Below are positions 24,578 to 36,325 of a stretch of 64,000 bases of DNA, piece after piece (position 1 is the stretch's first letter; the number at the start of each line of letters is the position of its first letter). The DNA comes from Sindora glabra (taxonomy: Eukaryota > Streptophyta > Magnoliopsida > Fabales > Fabaceae). Location of the stretch: the NCBI GenBank assembly GCA_020226215.1, contig CM035228.1, positions 1,603,901-1,667,900 of the forward strand, given 5' to 3'. A program made the position numbers and the translations under genes. The notes under the pieces were generated by a model, which worked only from the letters and a program-made list of their open reading frames with translations, was not told the origin of the DNA and made no database searches.

Positions 24578-27030
24578 TTAATGTCTACGTAAATGATGTC
24601 CAGTCCCACATCCAAGATCGGTAATGTGGCGGTCATATCTACTAACCTTCTGCGCAGGCTCGAGAGTCACATCTCTGGTGTTTGTGCCTCCTTTGCCTCC
24701 AGCTCCCACTCTACCTCTGTCTCTGGCTCCTGCTCTGTCTCTGCCTCTACCTCTATCTGCAAGTACTGAGTCATCTGTCATCATGCCACCAAGTGCTAAT
24801 CCCTGATCTTGAGTACGTAGATAAAATGTCGGACGATATGGCTGTGATGGACCAGCTTCACCAGAAGGAAAGACATAGAATGAAGATGAAACTCCTGGTA
24901 TATGTGGAAATGCCTGAAATGAGGATGGAACACCAGAAGTGAACTGGTACATCTGGGATGATGACGGAGCATATAGTGCAACTAGGAACATGGTGGAGGA
25001 TGAAGGAACATCTGGTGTAGTAGGGTACATATGAGATGAGGCAGTTATATCTGGTATCATCATCATGGTGTCCTGGGCAGTCGATGATGGAGTCTGGTGC
25101 ACTGTCGAAGTGGACGAAATATCAACCTGCGACGTAGGTCATGAACCAGTGTGACGACGTCGACGAGTACGAGGCTGATCATGGTCACCATCCATAGGGT
25201 CAAGGATATGATGGGCATGAGGAGCTGGCTCCACATGTGACTCAATAATGACATGGTCAACCTTTTGAATGGCATGAAGGATGGAGTCCGTCGCTGATCT
25301 AAGAGCATCGAAGGTGAACCTAGACTACCCCTCAGGTGTAGTGAAGTCGTGTAGTGTCGACACCTCATCAATCCGTGTAAATTTTTGACATTAAAGTTAG
25401 TTACAATACTAATGCATAGGAAGAAAATTAAACACAAATAACTAGCATGCAGTATTACCACAAGGTCTAGTGCTCCTCCAACAGGTGTAATAAATCGCCT
25501 AGTTACCCGTCTGTACAATGCCATGTACTCGGACCATGGGCCTAGGACTAGTCGTGTGGTCGGCTCGGCGATAGCACACAAGTCTCGTCGGATATCCCAT
25601 CGTGCAATGTACGGCTGATGTCAGATGTGCCACTCTTCATCATGCCAACCGGATAAGTGAAGGCAATGGACCTCCGCCGCCTGCTTTGGTGGCTCAGGAA
25701 TAGGATGGCGAAGTCCAAACTGCCGCAAAACTCTATCTGGCTAGTGCCACTCGACAATCTGAAAGTGTATAAGTGGCACCACTGCTATCCAAATGTCACT
25801 CCCGTCAAAACAGTACTAAGGAAGTGATGCGGTGACCATTTCAGTGTACGGGATCTAGGTGATATGAAATTACACATTTATATTGTCATTTAAATGCAAC
25901 ACTGAAATGGATAATGGAATGAAATAAAAATATACATTATCCCCTTTATACCTGATCGAGCCGAAGACAGTCCAGCACGTATCTATAATAGAATAGGTTG
26001 TGTGCCGGACTATCCTGGAATGTCTTCTGATAGTGCCACCTACCAAGTACAATAACTAAGTTAAACAACTTAGAAGTTAACTAAATTACAAGTGTAATTG
26101 AAAATTTTTCTAACCTGCGGGTTAGGGGGCCAATCCCTGCATCCCCCTCTAATATGTCTGAAATAGTGATCGCGGGGCAATAGTGGGAAATCTATCGCAT
26201 GCCCAAAGCTGCAGTAGTAGGCGAGACTCTTCTATTTCCCTATAATCTGGAACAATGGCCTTACAGAGCTCTCTGTACAGATAGGCCAAGCAAGCAGATA
26301 CCCAACTATACGTCCCAGCCCCGTGAAAGTCTCCGAATAAAGGTAAGTGCATGAGATGGACATATGTGCTGGAGTGGTCGGGAAATAATGTCCCACTAAT
26401 GAGACGTAAAATGTAGGTACGGGTGAATCTCTGCACTGTCACCTCATCTACATCATCTGGAAGATGAGTGAAATGCCTTTCCAACCAACTCATCCTCAAT
26501 CGGCCCCCTCTGATGACATTCTCATCCACCGGTAACTGCAATCCCAGATACTCCTCTATCAGGGCTCCCCAGCCCCATATAGTGGGGCCCGTCACTGCTC
26601 GACCGTCAATGGGTAGGCTGAGCTGAAAAGCAACATCCTACAATGTAATAGTGGTCTCCCCCTGCGGCATGTGAAAAGTGTGTGTCTCCGGCCTCCACCG
26701 CTCTACAAAAGCACTGATCAACTGATGGTCAATTGGAACAAACTCGCACATTGTCAGGCCGTAAAAACCTGCCTCTCGTAACAAAGGGACAATCAACTCC
26801 GGCGGGTGCTGGTGATGATAGTGATGAGCCCGTCGAATCCTAAGCACACGATCAGGCTGAAAAAAAAATATTGTGTCTGAATTACTTTGGAAAAGTATAA
26901 CCAAATTTAAGATCTAACTATTTGCATACATGGCCTGCCCAAATCGATTGGGATATGTGTGAGTCCTGAGCCGTCAGAAGTGAAGGATCCCGTGGTCTCG
27001 GATCGATGCGTCGAGATGTGGATGCTATCT
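24578..27030 (-). pseudogene. Plant mobile domain (PMD, MAIN-like) protein pseudogene of the MULE
   Basis: Minus-strand relic of the transposon-borne plant mobile domain family, often labelled serine/threonine phosphatase 7 long form homolog. An upstream exon near 26930-27015 has DSHISQSIWAG. The main exon starts near 26863: DRVLRIRRAHHYHHQHPP, EAGFYGLTMCEFVPIDHQLI and FHMPQGETTITL, then TAG at 26638-26640 where family members have Gln (LQDVA), then IWGWGALIEEYLG, RMSWLERHFTHLPDD and RLISGTLFPDHSSTYVHL. Further exons down to 25450 are scrambled by frameshifts (PDRVLRQFGLRHPIPEP-like text near 25700). The C-terminus (24578-25102) is Ser/Pro-rich, then RGRGRDRAGARDRGR, and ends GCGTGHHLRRH. The family's biochemical role is unsettled; cellular members (MAIN, MAIL1) maintain silencing and meristem integrity in Arabidopsis. 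The start codon is not determined. Confidence 0.85.
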
Positions 27031-27299
27031 ACCATTAACTGAATTGCATTAGGCTAGAATTTAAACACACATTAATGTAACATACGTGTGCAATTTATCT
27101 ATAAAGATCCACACAAGAATTTATTAAACTTTGAAGTTTGAAGTAATTTGTTAACATTACCAATAATGGGATCACATATATATCTATAATTGTATACAAT
27201 TTTACAACAATCAAACAAATCACATCATCCGAGCATTACACTTGTGACATTGGTTAACATACTTTGTAACATATTTGCAAAAGTAAAAATCAAAATTAA

Positions 27300-30069
27300 T
27301 TTGAAGAATGGCCTTCATCTTCATGGAGAAGTGGGTAGCGCCTACGATTATGACTTTCCATCCTACAAAGATCGCACTTTTACCTGACACCACTCTCTTG
27401 AGGTCAATCCATCTCATTCCTAATCCATGTCGACTTCTGTCATCCCTTTTCATGCAATCTTCCATAATTTGAAATCAGGACAGGAAATGATGGTAAGTTA
27501 TTCCATTGCGACCACTCCCCGATCGACCACCACTCAGATTTGGGGCAATTAAGTAGGGTATCAAGTCTATATACAGGATTGACATATGGTTCCCACGATA
27601 TGTTGACTGAGGTATAAGCAGTAATAATATAAGCGCAAGGATACCTATATGCTTGAAATTATCCATACTCACATTGGCCTTTGTCTAATAGCACTTGAAC
27701 GACTTTTCCACATGATCCCCTGGCCATATCAAGGCCCTTCACCACTTCAAACCTAATTCCTTGTCTATTATACGCACAAACGTGGTAAGAAGAAGCACGT
27801 GACTGGATAGTCGCAAGCTCTTGTCTGAATCTGCTTACGTATATGTGACCTTGTTGTAGTTTAGCATGTGCTTCTTTTGCCCTTTCCACATAGTACTTGA
27901 CACATCTATAATATGTTTGTTGAACAAGACCTGTGATTGGTAGCTTCCTTAATCCTTTGAAAAGGTCATTAATGCACTCTACTATATTAGTCATCATGTG
28001 ACTATATCTTCTTCCTTCATCATAAGCAAGTGTCCACTTCTCTATCGGAATAGCAGTCAACTTCTTGTGGATCTTCTCATTGACTTTGCTTAAATTGTCC
28101 AATCTCTCCATGACCTTTTCTCAATTTGGCTCATAGGCTGAACACAAGGAGACAAATAGTTTAGTCGGGTTGAACTACCAGATAGAAAAATTTACAGATG
28201 AAAGGTTCAACAGAAAAGTTGTTGTATAAGGCGTACCAATCTTAAGGACAGCTTTCTTGACATTGTCATCCCTGCATTTCTTGCGAACGTTGCTGGCAAT
28301 ATGTCTGATACAGTACCGATGAAAAGCATAAGGAGGCTGCCATCCTAGACCTTCGTTAGCTACAGCATCTTTTATAACTCGGTGTCGATATGATATCAAG
28401 TGTATTCCTTGCTAGTTCGTAACATTTACCTGTAATAATGCCAAAAACCAACTCCAATTTTCATAGTTCTCCTTTTCAACAATGACAAAGGCAAAAAGTA
28501 CGAGACATTTGTTACCGTCCTAGGTCGCAACAATTAATAGCACACTTCTATACTTGTCATACAGAAACGTTCCATTAACTTGTATGGATTGCTTGCAGTA
28601 AGGAAATACGGCAATACATGGCTTAAAAACCCAGAAAACACAGTTGAAAACATGTTTTTGTGGATCAACATGGTTGTAACTGTGACGAATTCTTCTGACT
28701 CCAACTTGAACAGAACTTGGTCACAATAGCCTAAAATGTCTAACCATTTAAGGAGCACTTCATATGATTTATCCCAATCTCCATACACCTTGATAATTGC
28801 CTTCTATTTTGCCTTCCATGCTTTTCTGTACGAAATCTTATACCCATACATGCCTTCCACCCTCTCTTGTATAAGTGAGATTGGGACATCTTGCTTCACT
28901 TTAATCATCTCCAGTATCAAGGAACTGATATACTCGGAGTCAAGAGACTTGTGATCTTGTGTTAAACTGGCATTAACACATGTGTGAGGCCCTGAAAATC
29001 TAGTTATTGTCCAAGTGTTAGAATTCTTCAAATTGGTCACTCTAAGGCAGAATTTGCATTCATCCCCATAATTATCACACTTCACACTCAATCTTCTAGT
29101 ATCCGATTCCTCCACGTAATAACTATGGTGTCTTTTGATGTGGTAATGCTTGGTTGCAACAATCAATGCCTCCTTGCAATCAAACTCTTATCCAATAAGT
29201 AAGTCCTCCGTGCCGTAGTCATAGTTTGATTTCATTATTTTCAAAAATTCATTAGCATTCCTTACGGCATCCCAATCAATGTAAGAGAAGACAACAGCTT
29301 GAGGGACACCACATAATGTCTGTGGAGCATTGTCACTCCTCACACACTGAGCTGCAACACTGTCATCATGTGTAGTTGCACGTTCTCCATCATCAGTGTC
29401 ATGATTATCACCGCTACTGCAAGACACCTCATCGTTTTCAAAACTAGACTCAAGGTGGGCATCCATGATTATAGGATCAGTGGATTCTTCCTCTACGACC
29501 GGTAAGGCACTTATTGAACCCATCATAGTATGTGATACATTTTTTGGGAAAACACCTGCAACAGATGAGTCCAATACAGGAGTATAACTATCAGAAATGT
29601 GGAACTCAATTCCATCAGTGTAAGAAGGGCCTTCCCGCACCATCGAATAAATAGTGCTAACATGATCCGTTGGATATATGGGTGGTCTAATTATTGGGAC
29701 TCTCTCTTGTGAATTAAGGTTGGCAGCGTGCAGTTTGGATTTGATCACCTCCACGTACAATTCCATTGTTGTCATCGTCGGATGTTATTCGTAACTTGCT
29801 ATGGCACATGCCAAGTCTTCATCGTCGTCTAATTCGTATGCCATATATTGAGCCTCTGTTTGATGCTGTGGAAACCTATAAATAATTCTCTCAACAGCTT
29901 AATTTTAGCCAAGCTTCAGTCGAGCATGAATTTTCTCTCACAAAACGTCTATAGTGCTGCATTCTCTCAATTTCACTGGCTTTGGGGGAGGTCCATCGTA
30001 CATTACCCCCATTGATCTCTCAATCATTGTACCATTTGAATATACAAAAGTAATTAAACTTTTCTTCAT
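27300..30069 (-). pseudogene. mudrA-type MULE transposase pseudogene
   Basis: Minus-strand relic of the Mutator transposase that binds TIRs and cuts the element out. From Met at 30069: a PB1-like start (MKKSLITFVYSNGTMIE); an acidic linker; the MuDR DNA-binding domain (29170-28810; CDNYGDECKFCLRV, GPHTCVN); the RNase-H-like transposase core (28690-28390; VNGTFLYDKY; AFHRYCIRHIASNVRKK); WTLAYDEGRRYSHMMTN then VECINDLFKGLRKLP near 28000; a degraded SWIM zinc region near 27680-27610; and a terminal CCHC-like knuckle (KCDLCRMESHNRRRYP, about 27330-27385). Stops occur at 29938-29940, 29905-29907, 29899-29901, 29785-29787, 29188-29190, 28804-28806, 28520-28522, 28412-28414, 27414-27416 and 27380-27382, plus frameshifts. 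First catalytic Asp (usual VDGT) is Asn; the usual ISDR reads ISYR; zinc ligands are also changed to Tyr. Not functional. Confidence 0.9.
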
Positions 30070-33000
30070 CTTGTTACTTTTAACTGCAAAATATTCACTG
30101 CACCCTCACAACTGACACATATTATCATATTTAATTTTTGTATTTATAAATGAATTAATTAGTATTTAATATTATAAGTAAAAATGAACGATATGTATTA
30201 CTATTTTTGTAAGGTATATATTTAATAGTATACAATAATTTACCCGCACAGGCCAAATCCATTCCGACCTTTACAGGCCCACATTTTTTTCCAACATAAA
30301 TATTGTTATTTTTATACTCATTCGTAGTTTTTCATACTTCATAAATTTTTAATGTTTATGTGCAAGTGTGATATAAATAATTTAATTCTGATTCTTATTT
30401 TTTTTGCATATTTTCTAATGTAATGTAAATAAATTATTACAAAAAAAATAAATTTATATTTCAAACAATAATTTTAATTTTGACTTACTTGAACACAATT
30501 GAAAAAAGCTTAATTTTTAAATATGATTGCTTGTGTATGTTTTTTTTCATTATGATTAAATTATCAATTATGATAATATAATTTACTTCTGTTTGATAAC
30601 TATATTATGTTCAAATCCAGATTGCTTATTTTAGAATTATTATTAAATTGATTAACTCTTTTTAATACAATACATTTAACATTGTAAAATAATTTTTCAT
30701 ATATAACAAACATATCATATAATATGATAAATTTTTTTGACCAAATAAATGTTATTTCTTTTTAAAATCAATATAATGTTTGTCTATATAATCTTATTTA
30801 TATTTTAATTTATCTTTTTCAATTGTCATTTTTTTGTTTATTAGGCATAAATTATACTTATTAAATTAATTAATTGTTTCAATATACTACATTTATTATT
30901 TTCATGATAATTTTCTCCATTCACACTTATTACTAAATAGCAACAAAAATATTTATACATTACTGTTTGTATATTTTAATGAATAGAATCATGAATTCTT
31001 TTTTACATACGCTGAGTTCATCTAATACTTATATTACAGTACCTCTTTACATATTTTAATACTTTCAGAATAAACTTACGTATAGTATAATTTTTTCACT
31101 ACATTTATGATTCTTGCATTTTTAATATCTACAATTTAAATAGAAAAATATTCATATTTTCAATAATATTATCCTAATTTTTAAAGTTTCTGTTTATATC
31201 CATATATTCTAAAATTTTATTTTTATTACTTCTCTTATCATATATTAAAATTTCACATGAAAAAATTCTCTAAATATAATTTTCACCTAAGTCCTAAACC
31301 ATATTTTAGGATACTTTTCTTTATCTTGTTTGTTCTTTTTTTAACAGCATAACCTATCACAGTACATATAAATTTCTATAAATTTTTCATAAATCATAAT
31401 TTCACATCTTACATCACAATTTCACATCATAAATCATAATAATTAATATAAAATAAAAATACTCATATTATTTATATCATAATATTCTAAACAAATTTCT
31501 CTACCACTATAAAATATATTTTCATAATGACTAATAAAAGTTATAATATAAGTACAAAATTTATAAAAATACTAACCGGTAAGTATTAGGAAAAGGAAAC
31601 AGAAAAGAGCCTCTGCATGAAAGTAAAAATTGTTAGATATTTTAATAACTTTCATCTCTAAGTAAAAATTATTAGATATTATTGTATCATTAAAAAAATT
31701 ATGCAAAAATCACACTAAATTAAATATATTTTACAAGACAATATATAAAAGGAACAAAAATAATAACATAGATAAAATTTTATTAATGTGTATTTAATTT
31801 TAAATGTAGTGCTTAAAATTTTATATCAAGAAAATATTAATAAATTTTAAAAAAAAATAATTTTTATTCTTAAATACTTTTATTAAAATTGGAATATATA
31901 AATAATTAATTCAATTAATGCTTTCCATAACATTAATTTTTTTAAATTATTTTAATAGAAAAATAAAATATGTTATATTATGTCAATATTATGTAATTAT
32001 CCTAATATTTAAACCATAAATAATATAAGTAAATATAAAAAAATTATAACAAAATAAATTAAAAATGGAGAAATGCTATGTGAAAGGTAAAGTAATAAGT
32101 GTTAAAAAATGAAATATATAATCAATTAATTTTATTAAATAATATATTTGATTATTAAATATAATTTTATGTTAAAAATAAAATAAATTACATTATATTT
32201 ACATTATTCAATATATTGTATTTGAACTTTTAATAGAATGATTGAAAAAAGAAAGAAGAAAACATTAAACAAAGCAGATGAAATGAAGAAAAATAAATGT
32301 ATGAACTGTAGACCCTTGGAGAAATCTTAGTTGATGTATTTTAAATTTAAAACATAATATTTAAAAATTATTATCAACAAAAAAATGAAAAAATTTATAT
32401 AAATAAAATTTAATTTAATTACTAAGTATTTTTTTAAAAAATATAATATGAAATTAATTATTTTTTTAATAAAATGTATATTAAAGCTTTAATTTATTTA
32501 AAATATTAAAATAAGCTAAAAATAAAATATAACTTATTATATTTATATTAATTAATGATGTTGATGTTTAAACAATAAACAATACGAGTCGATATAAAAA
32601 GAATACAATAGAGTAAATAAGAAATAAACAATACGTAAGGTATAAGGTAATAAAAAATAGAATGTATAATAAATTAATTAATTAAATGAAATATATAATT
32701 TATATAGAATACATTTATAATTAAAAAATTAATATATCTTACTACTAAAAAATATTAGTGTATATGGTTTAAATACCATGAGTTAACCAAAAAGAATAAG
32801 AAAAATATACAATAAAAAAGATAAAATAAATAAAAATAATACATAAGATATCAAGTCTTTACAAAATTTTCTCAATTGATATTTATTTATTTCAACTTAT
32901 ATTACTTCAAAATTAATATAAAAATATTAATCAATAGGACAATATATTCTCGTAATAATCAACATAAAATAAAAATAATCTTATTTTTATCATATCTTAT

Positions 33001-33250
33001 ATCCTAAAAAATTTTATATTTAAAAAATTTTTAAACATAATTTTTATCTAAATCATAAATTTTATTTTAGGATATTTTTCTTTATCCCTTTTGTTCTTCT
33101 TTTAAAATCACAAACTATCACAGTTCATATAAATTTTTACAAATTTTTTCTAAATCCTAGTTCATAATTTCACATAATAAATTATAATAATTAACATAAA
33201 ATAAAAATTTCTCTATCATTGTAAAGTATATTCTTCTAATAACTAATAAA
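30070..33250. other. AT-rich MULE segment upstream of mudrA, with an internal duplication
   Basis: No gene is seen. It may represent a leader/intron of the transposase gene plus later insertions: a TATA box for minus-strand transcription lies at 33516-33524, far upstream of the Met at 30069. A segment of about 0.35 kb is present twice (31228-31590 and 32970-33300). Confidence 0.5.
31228..31590. repeat. Internal MULE duplication, copy 1
   Basis: Shares with 32970-33300 the order CCTAAACCATATTTTAGGATA, TTTCTTTATC, TGTTCTT, CACAGTACATATAAATTT and a common end in ACTAACCGGTAA (ACTAACCAGTAA in the other copy). Same orientation, about 1.7 kb apart. Confidence 0.75.
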
Positions 33251-33300
33251 AATTATAATATAAATGTAGAAATTATAAAGATACTAACCAGTAAAAAGAA
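32970..33300. repeat. Internal MULE duplication, copy 2
   Basis: Counterpart of 31228-31590, diverged but colinear. Confidence 0.75.
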
Positions 33301-33515
33301 GGAAGAGCAAGGAAAGAAGAGCAGATCTGCTGTTAATGAAATCCAACGAAGAAAATGTTGCTGGATGTAATGGACAGAAGTAAGAAAGGATGAAAATTTA
33401 TGGGTGGGAAAATGAGAAACGGTACAAATAGGAAGAGCTGTGAACGGCGAACGGCGAACAACGAATGACAAAGGGAAAGGTGCGAAGAGTGAAGGGCGAA
33501 GAGCGGAGGGTTAGG

Positions 33516-33524
33516 GTATATATA
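33516..33524 (-). promoter_or_regulatory. Possible TATA box of the MULE transposase gene
   Basis: Minus-strand CTATATATA lies just inside the palindrome array at the right end, pointing towards mudrA. MULE promoters commonly lie in or next to the TIRs; the link to mudrA transcription is inferred. Confidence 0.4.
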
Positions 33525-33532
33525 GAGCAGGA

Positions 33533-33748
33533 GGCGCCATTGCATTTGGCGCCTCCCAAAATATTAAACCCAATGGCGCCACCTTGAATGGCGCCTCCAA
33601 AGTGCAAAAATTCACAATGGCGCCAAGTTGGATGGCGCCTTCAGCTATGGGACGCCATTCAATATGGCGCCTCCCATGCGGTTTGAGTGCAAAGGCGCCA
33701 CATCGTATAGCGCCTCGCCATCCTGCAGACGCCATTTTGAATGGCGTC
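33533..33748. repeat. Right subterminal array of GGCGCC palindromes of the MULE
   Basis: Six pairs of GGCGCC (or GACGCC, AGCGCC, GGCGTC) in 216 bases, at 33533/33548, 33575/33590, 33619/33634, 33651/33666, 33694/33710 and 33729/33743. Each pair is 14-16 bases apart and encloses CATT..GAAT-like arms, giving imperfect 21-base palindromes such as GACGCCATTTTGAATGGCG. The spacing between pairs varies (32-44 bases). Confidence 0.88.
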
Positions 33749-33830
33749 CTGCGTATTTTGGTAATAAATTTCGAAATCACGGTAAAACGAAAATAAGTTT
33801 ATAAAAAAATGGTATATTAGTATTTTTGCC
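33741..33830. repeat. Right terminal inverted repeat of the MULE
   Basis: The minus strand starts GGCAAAAATACTAATATACC and aligns with 21331-21420. TSD TCTTGAAGG follows at 33831-33839. Confidence 0.93.
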
Positions 33831-33869
33831 TCTTGAAGGCTGAAAATATGAGAAGATCAGGGTGTGATT

Positions 33870-34110
33870 AGGTATATTTTTATTTTTATATTTTATTTTT
33901 TAAAAAAATTGTTTCCAGATTGTATAAAAATAAAGAATAAAAGGTTATAATTATTGTAAATAAGAAAATATTTTATTAAATTATAAAATTAATATTTAAA
34001 ACAAAAATAAATTAAAAATATTTAAAAATTAATTTTTTCATTTTGAAATTATATATTTAGAATTATAATTTTTAGAAATAATTTTTTTAAAAACATATTT
34101 TCAAATAGGT
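33870..34110. repeat. Dispersed AT-rich repeat, copy A
   Basis: Shares GTATATTTTTATTTTTATATTTT, GTAAATAAGAAAATATTTTA and TTATATATTTA in the same order with 36030-36290. The second copy begins GTGCATTTGGATATATTTT and ends AAACAAATCCAAAT near 36325, i.e. inverted ends, so a MITE is likely. Confidence 0.5.
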
Positions 34111-34823
34111 TCTTCTTTAAAAAAGAAGAAGAAGAAAACCGTTTTAAACATAGAAAATTAACGAGCCCTTACCTTAATATATATATCCCTGCCCTAAACT
34201 GACAGAAGCTGAAACCTGAGTAAGTCTAGATTTTTTTTTAATTTTTTTTCCATTATATTTGAGGGAAAAATTTTGCTAAAGTTTCAAAAATTTTATTTTA
34301 AAGTTTTCGATTGCAATTTTATATATTTATTATTTTCTAACTCATTATCAATAATTATAATACAATAAATATAATTATCAATTAATTACTTAATTATTAC
34401 AAATTGAATACACATGTACAAGGGTGGTTTAGAACTTTACATCAAACGCAAATAAAATTTTAACTAATTTTTCTCCGTTTACTAATCCAATTTTATAGGC
34501 AACAGAAATATATCATGTTGTAAAAATAATTAACATTTTTATCAATAAAAAATTTTAATAATTTTTGTCTGTAATAAAGTAATATATGAGTGAATAATAA
34601 TATAAAATTAATTTACATTAACATTAAATTAATTTTAAATATTTTTAGATAAATTTTGTATATGCCTTTTAATTATCAATAATATACATATAAAATTTTA
34701 AACTATAAAAATGTACAGTTGATTTACTTTAATTTTATTAACTGTGCATTTAATCCCTTGTATCGGGTTTTTGTTCACTTAATTAATAAAATAACACATG
34801 TATTTATTTTGTAATTAGTTGTT

Positions 34824-35020
34824 GAATTTAAATTTAATTCATTTTAATGTAAATTTTTTATACTATGAGTGTAAGTAAGAAGATGATACGACATTTAATA
34901 AGTAATAGAATTTAATAAATTTTAGTAATAAAATTTTTATCAATTTTTATTTATGTAGTAATTCATGGATAAATGATAGTACAAAATTAATTTAATTAAA
35001 AGTAAATCAAATTTAAATTC
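34824..35020. mobile_element. Palindromic MITE-like element, copy 2
   Basis: Starts GAATTTAAATTTAATTCATT and ends AAGTAAATCAAATTTAAATTC, inverted arms of the family also seen at 11344-11541 and 55195-55387. A further half copy in tandem follows at about 35025-35130 (GAGTTTAAATTTGATG, then TTTTTACACTACTAATCA). Confidence 0.65.
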
Positions 35021-36029
35021 TTAAAGAGTTTAAATTTGATGTAGTGTTAATGTAAAACTTTTTACACTACTAATCATTGTAAGAAAATTAATAATAACTA
35101 ATTTTATTGATAATACGAGGGATTTAGCTTCTTTGAAGTATAATATTGCAATTTAAAAAGTAAAATGAAATATCAAAATCTTTACTGAAGAAAACAATAA
35201 TTTAGAATTTGATAAATCATAATCAATTAAAAAAGTAATTTTTGAAATTATAACTATTAATTCTTTTAATTTTTTGTCAAGATAGTTGATGTTAGTTTAT
35301 TTTTTAGAATGTATCTTACATTTTAGAGGATTACAATCTATGACAAAAAGGTTTTATCTTTAACAATTTTTAATGTCAAGACAAAACATGAATAAATGAT
35401 AATACAAAACTAAAATATATATATTAAGAATGGATGCAATTTAACTTCTAGGTTAAATTTTAAATTATGTAAAAATTATGAATTTGGCCCCTTCTAAAAA
35501 ATAAATTAAATGTGAAAATAGTATAATAAATAAAAATATGTTTAAAAAATTAGTTTGATGCTTAGTTAAATAGATTTAAATTTAAAATTATATTATATTT
35601 GCTTGATTTGTTAAGATTAATTAAGTAAAAATCTGTTAGATCTATTTATCAGATGAATAAATTTAATAGTTACTTTTGTTTTGATAAAATTTTATTAGAT
35701 AAATATATCCAATATTATCTCTACTTTTGGAATAATAATTGAATATATAATCCTTTCACATCATTTAGCATTAAGTATATAGAATTTTTGAAATCACAAC
35801 CAAGGATAATTTTCAAATTTTATAAAATTTGTAATAAATTTTCAAATTATTAACTAAATTCTATTTTTAAGATAAGAAATTATTCAAATGTTACAAATTT
35901 AACACTCAAAATTCAATACCAAATACTTTAGTATTATTAAACATATCGTAATTAGTATCATCATGTTTTCCTCTTTTTGAAGAAAAAACAAAAAAAATAA
36001 AAAACATGAAAATAAAGAGTGCATTTGGA

Positions 36030-36325
36030 TATATTTTTATTTTTATATTTTTGAAAATTATTCTAAAAAATTATTTTTAAAAATTATTTTTGAATTGAAG
36101 GGAAATGAAGACTAGCGGGTAGTTGATATTGTAAATAAGAAAATATTTTATTTAATTATAAAATTAACAACTAAAATAAAAAAATATGTTCAAAAAATAA
36201 TTAAAAATTATTTTTATTTTTTATTTTTAAGTTATATATTTAAAAAATATTTTTTGAAAATAAGTCATCACACAAGTTTTTCTATTTTTTTAAAAAATAG
36301 AAAATTATTTTTAAAACAAAAAACA
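36030..36325. repeat. Dispersed AT-rich repeat, copy B
   Basis: Counterpart of 33870-34110 with recognisable inverted ends (GCATTTGGAT ... AACAAATCCAAAT). Confidence 0.5.

Larger units (their letters stand above)
21331..33830 (-). mobile_element. Mutator-like element (MULE), 12.5 kb, with mudrA and plant-mobile-domain pseudogenes
   Basis: The termini are inverted repeats of about 90 bp: left begins GGCAAAAGTATCAATTTACG (21331), right, on the minus strand, begins GGCAAAAATACTAATATACC (33830). Both continue with AAACTTATTTT, TTTTACCGT, ATTACCAAAATA and GCA. The 9 bases TCTTGAAGG flank the element on both sides (21322-21330 and 33831-33839), the target duplication length typical of Mutator. The interior holds a transposase relic (27300-30069) and a plant mobile domain relic (24578-27030), both minus strand, plus GGCGCC palindrome arrays beside each end. 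Long AT-rich segments lie at 22941-24577 and 30070-33250. Multiple stops and changed catalytic residues make it immobile by itself. Confidence 0.95.

Noticed and set aside
24624..24942. Plus-strand Leu/Cys/Pro-rich frames in the PMD tail
   Set aside because: They are the complement of the RGRGRDRAG-type low-complexity coding sequence on the minus strand.
33533..33748. GGCGCC palindrome array as a CRISPR-like repeat-spacer array
   Set aside because: The units are imperfect palindromes with variable spacing at the end of a plant MULE; there are no constant repeats with unique spacers and no cas genes.
13464..33830. Copia element and MULE as one composite element
   Set aside because: Each has its own complete ends and its own target duplication (TTGGC, TCTTGAAGG), so they are independent insertions.
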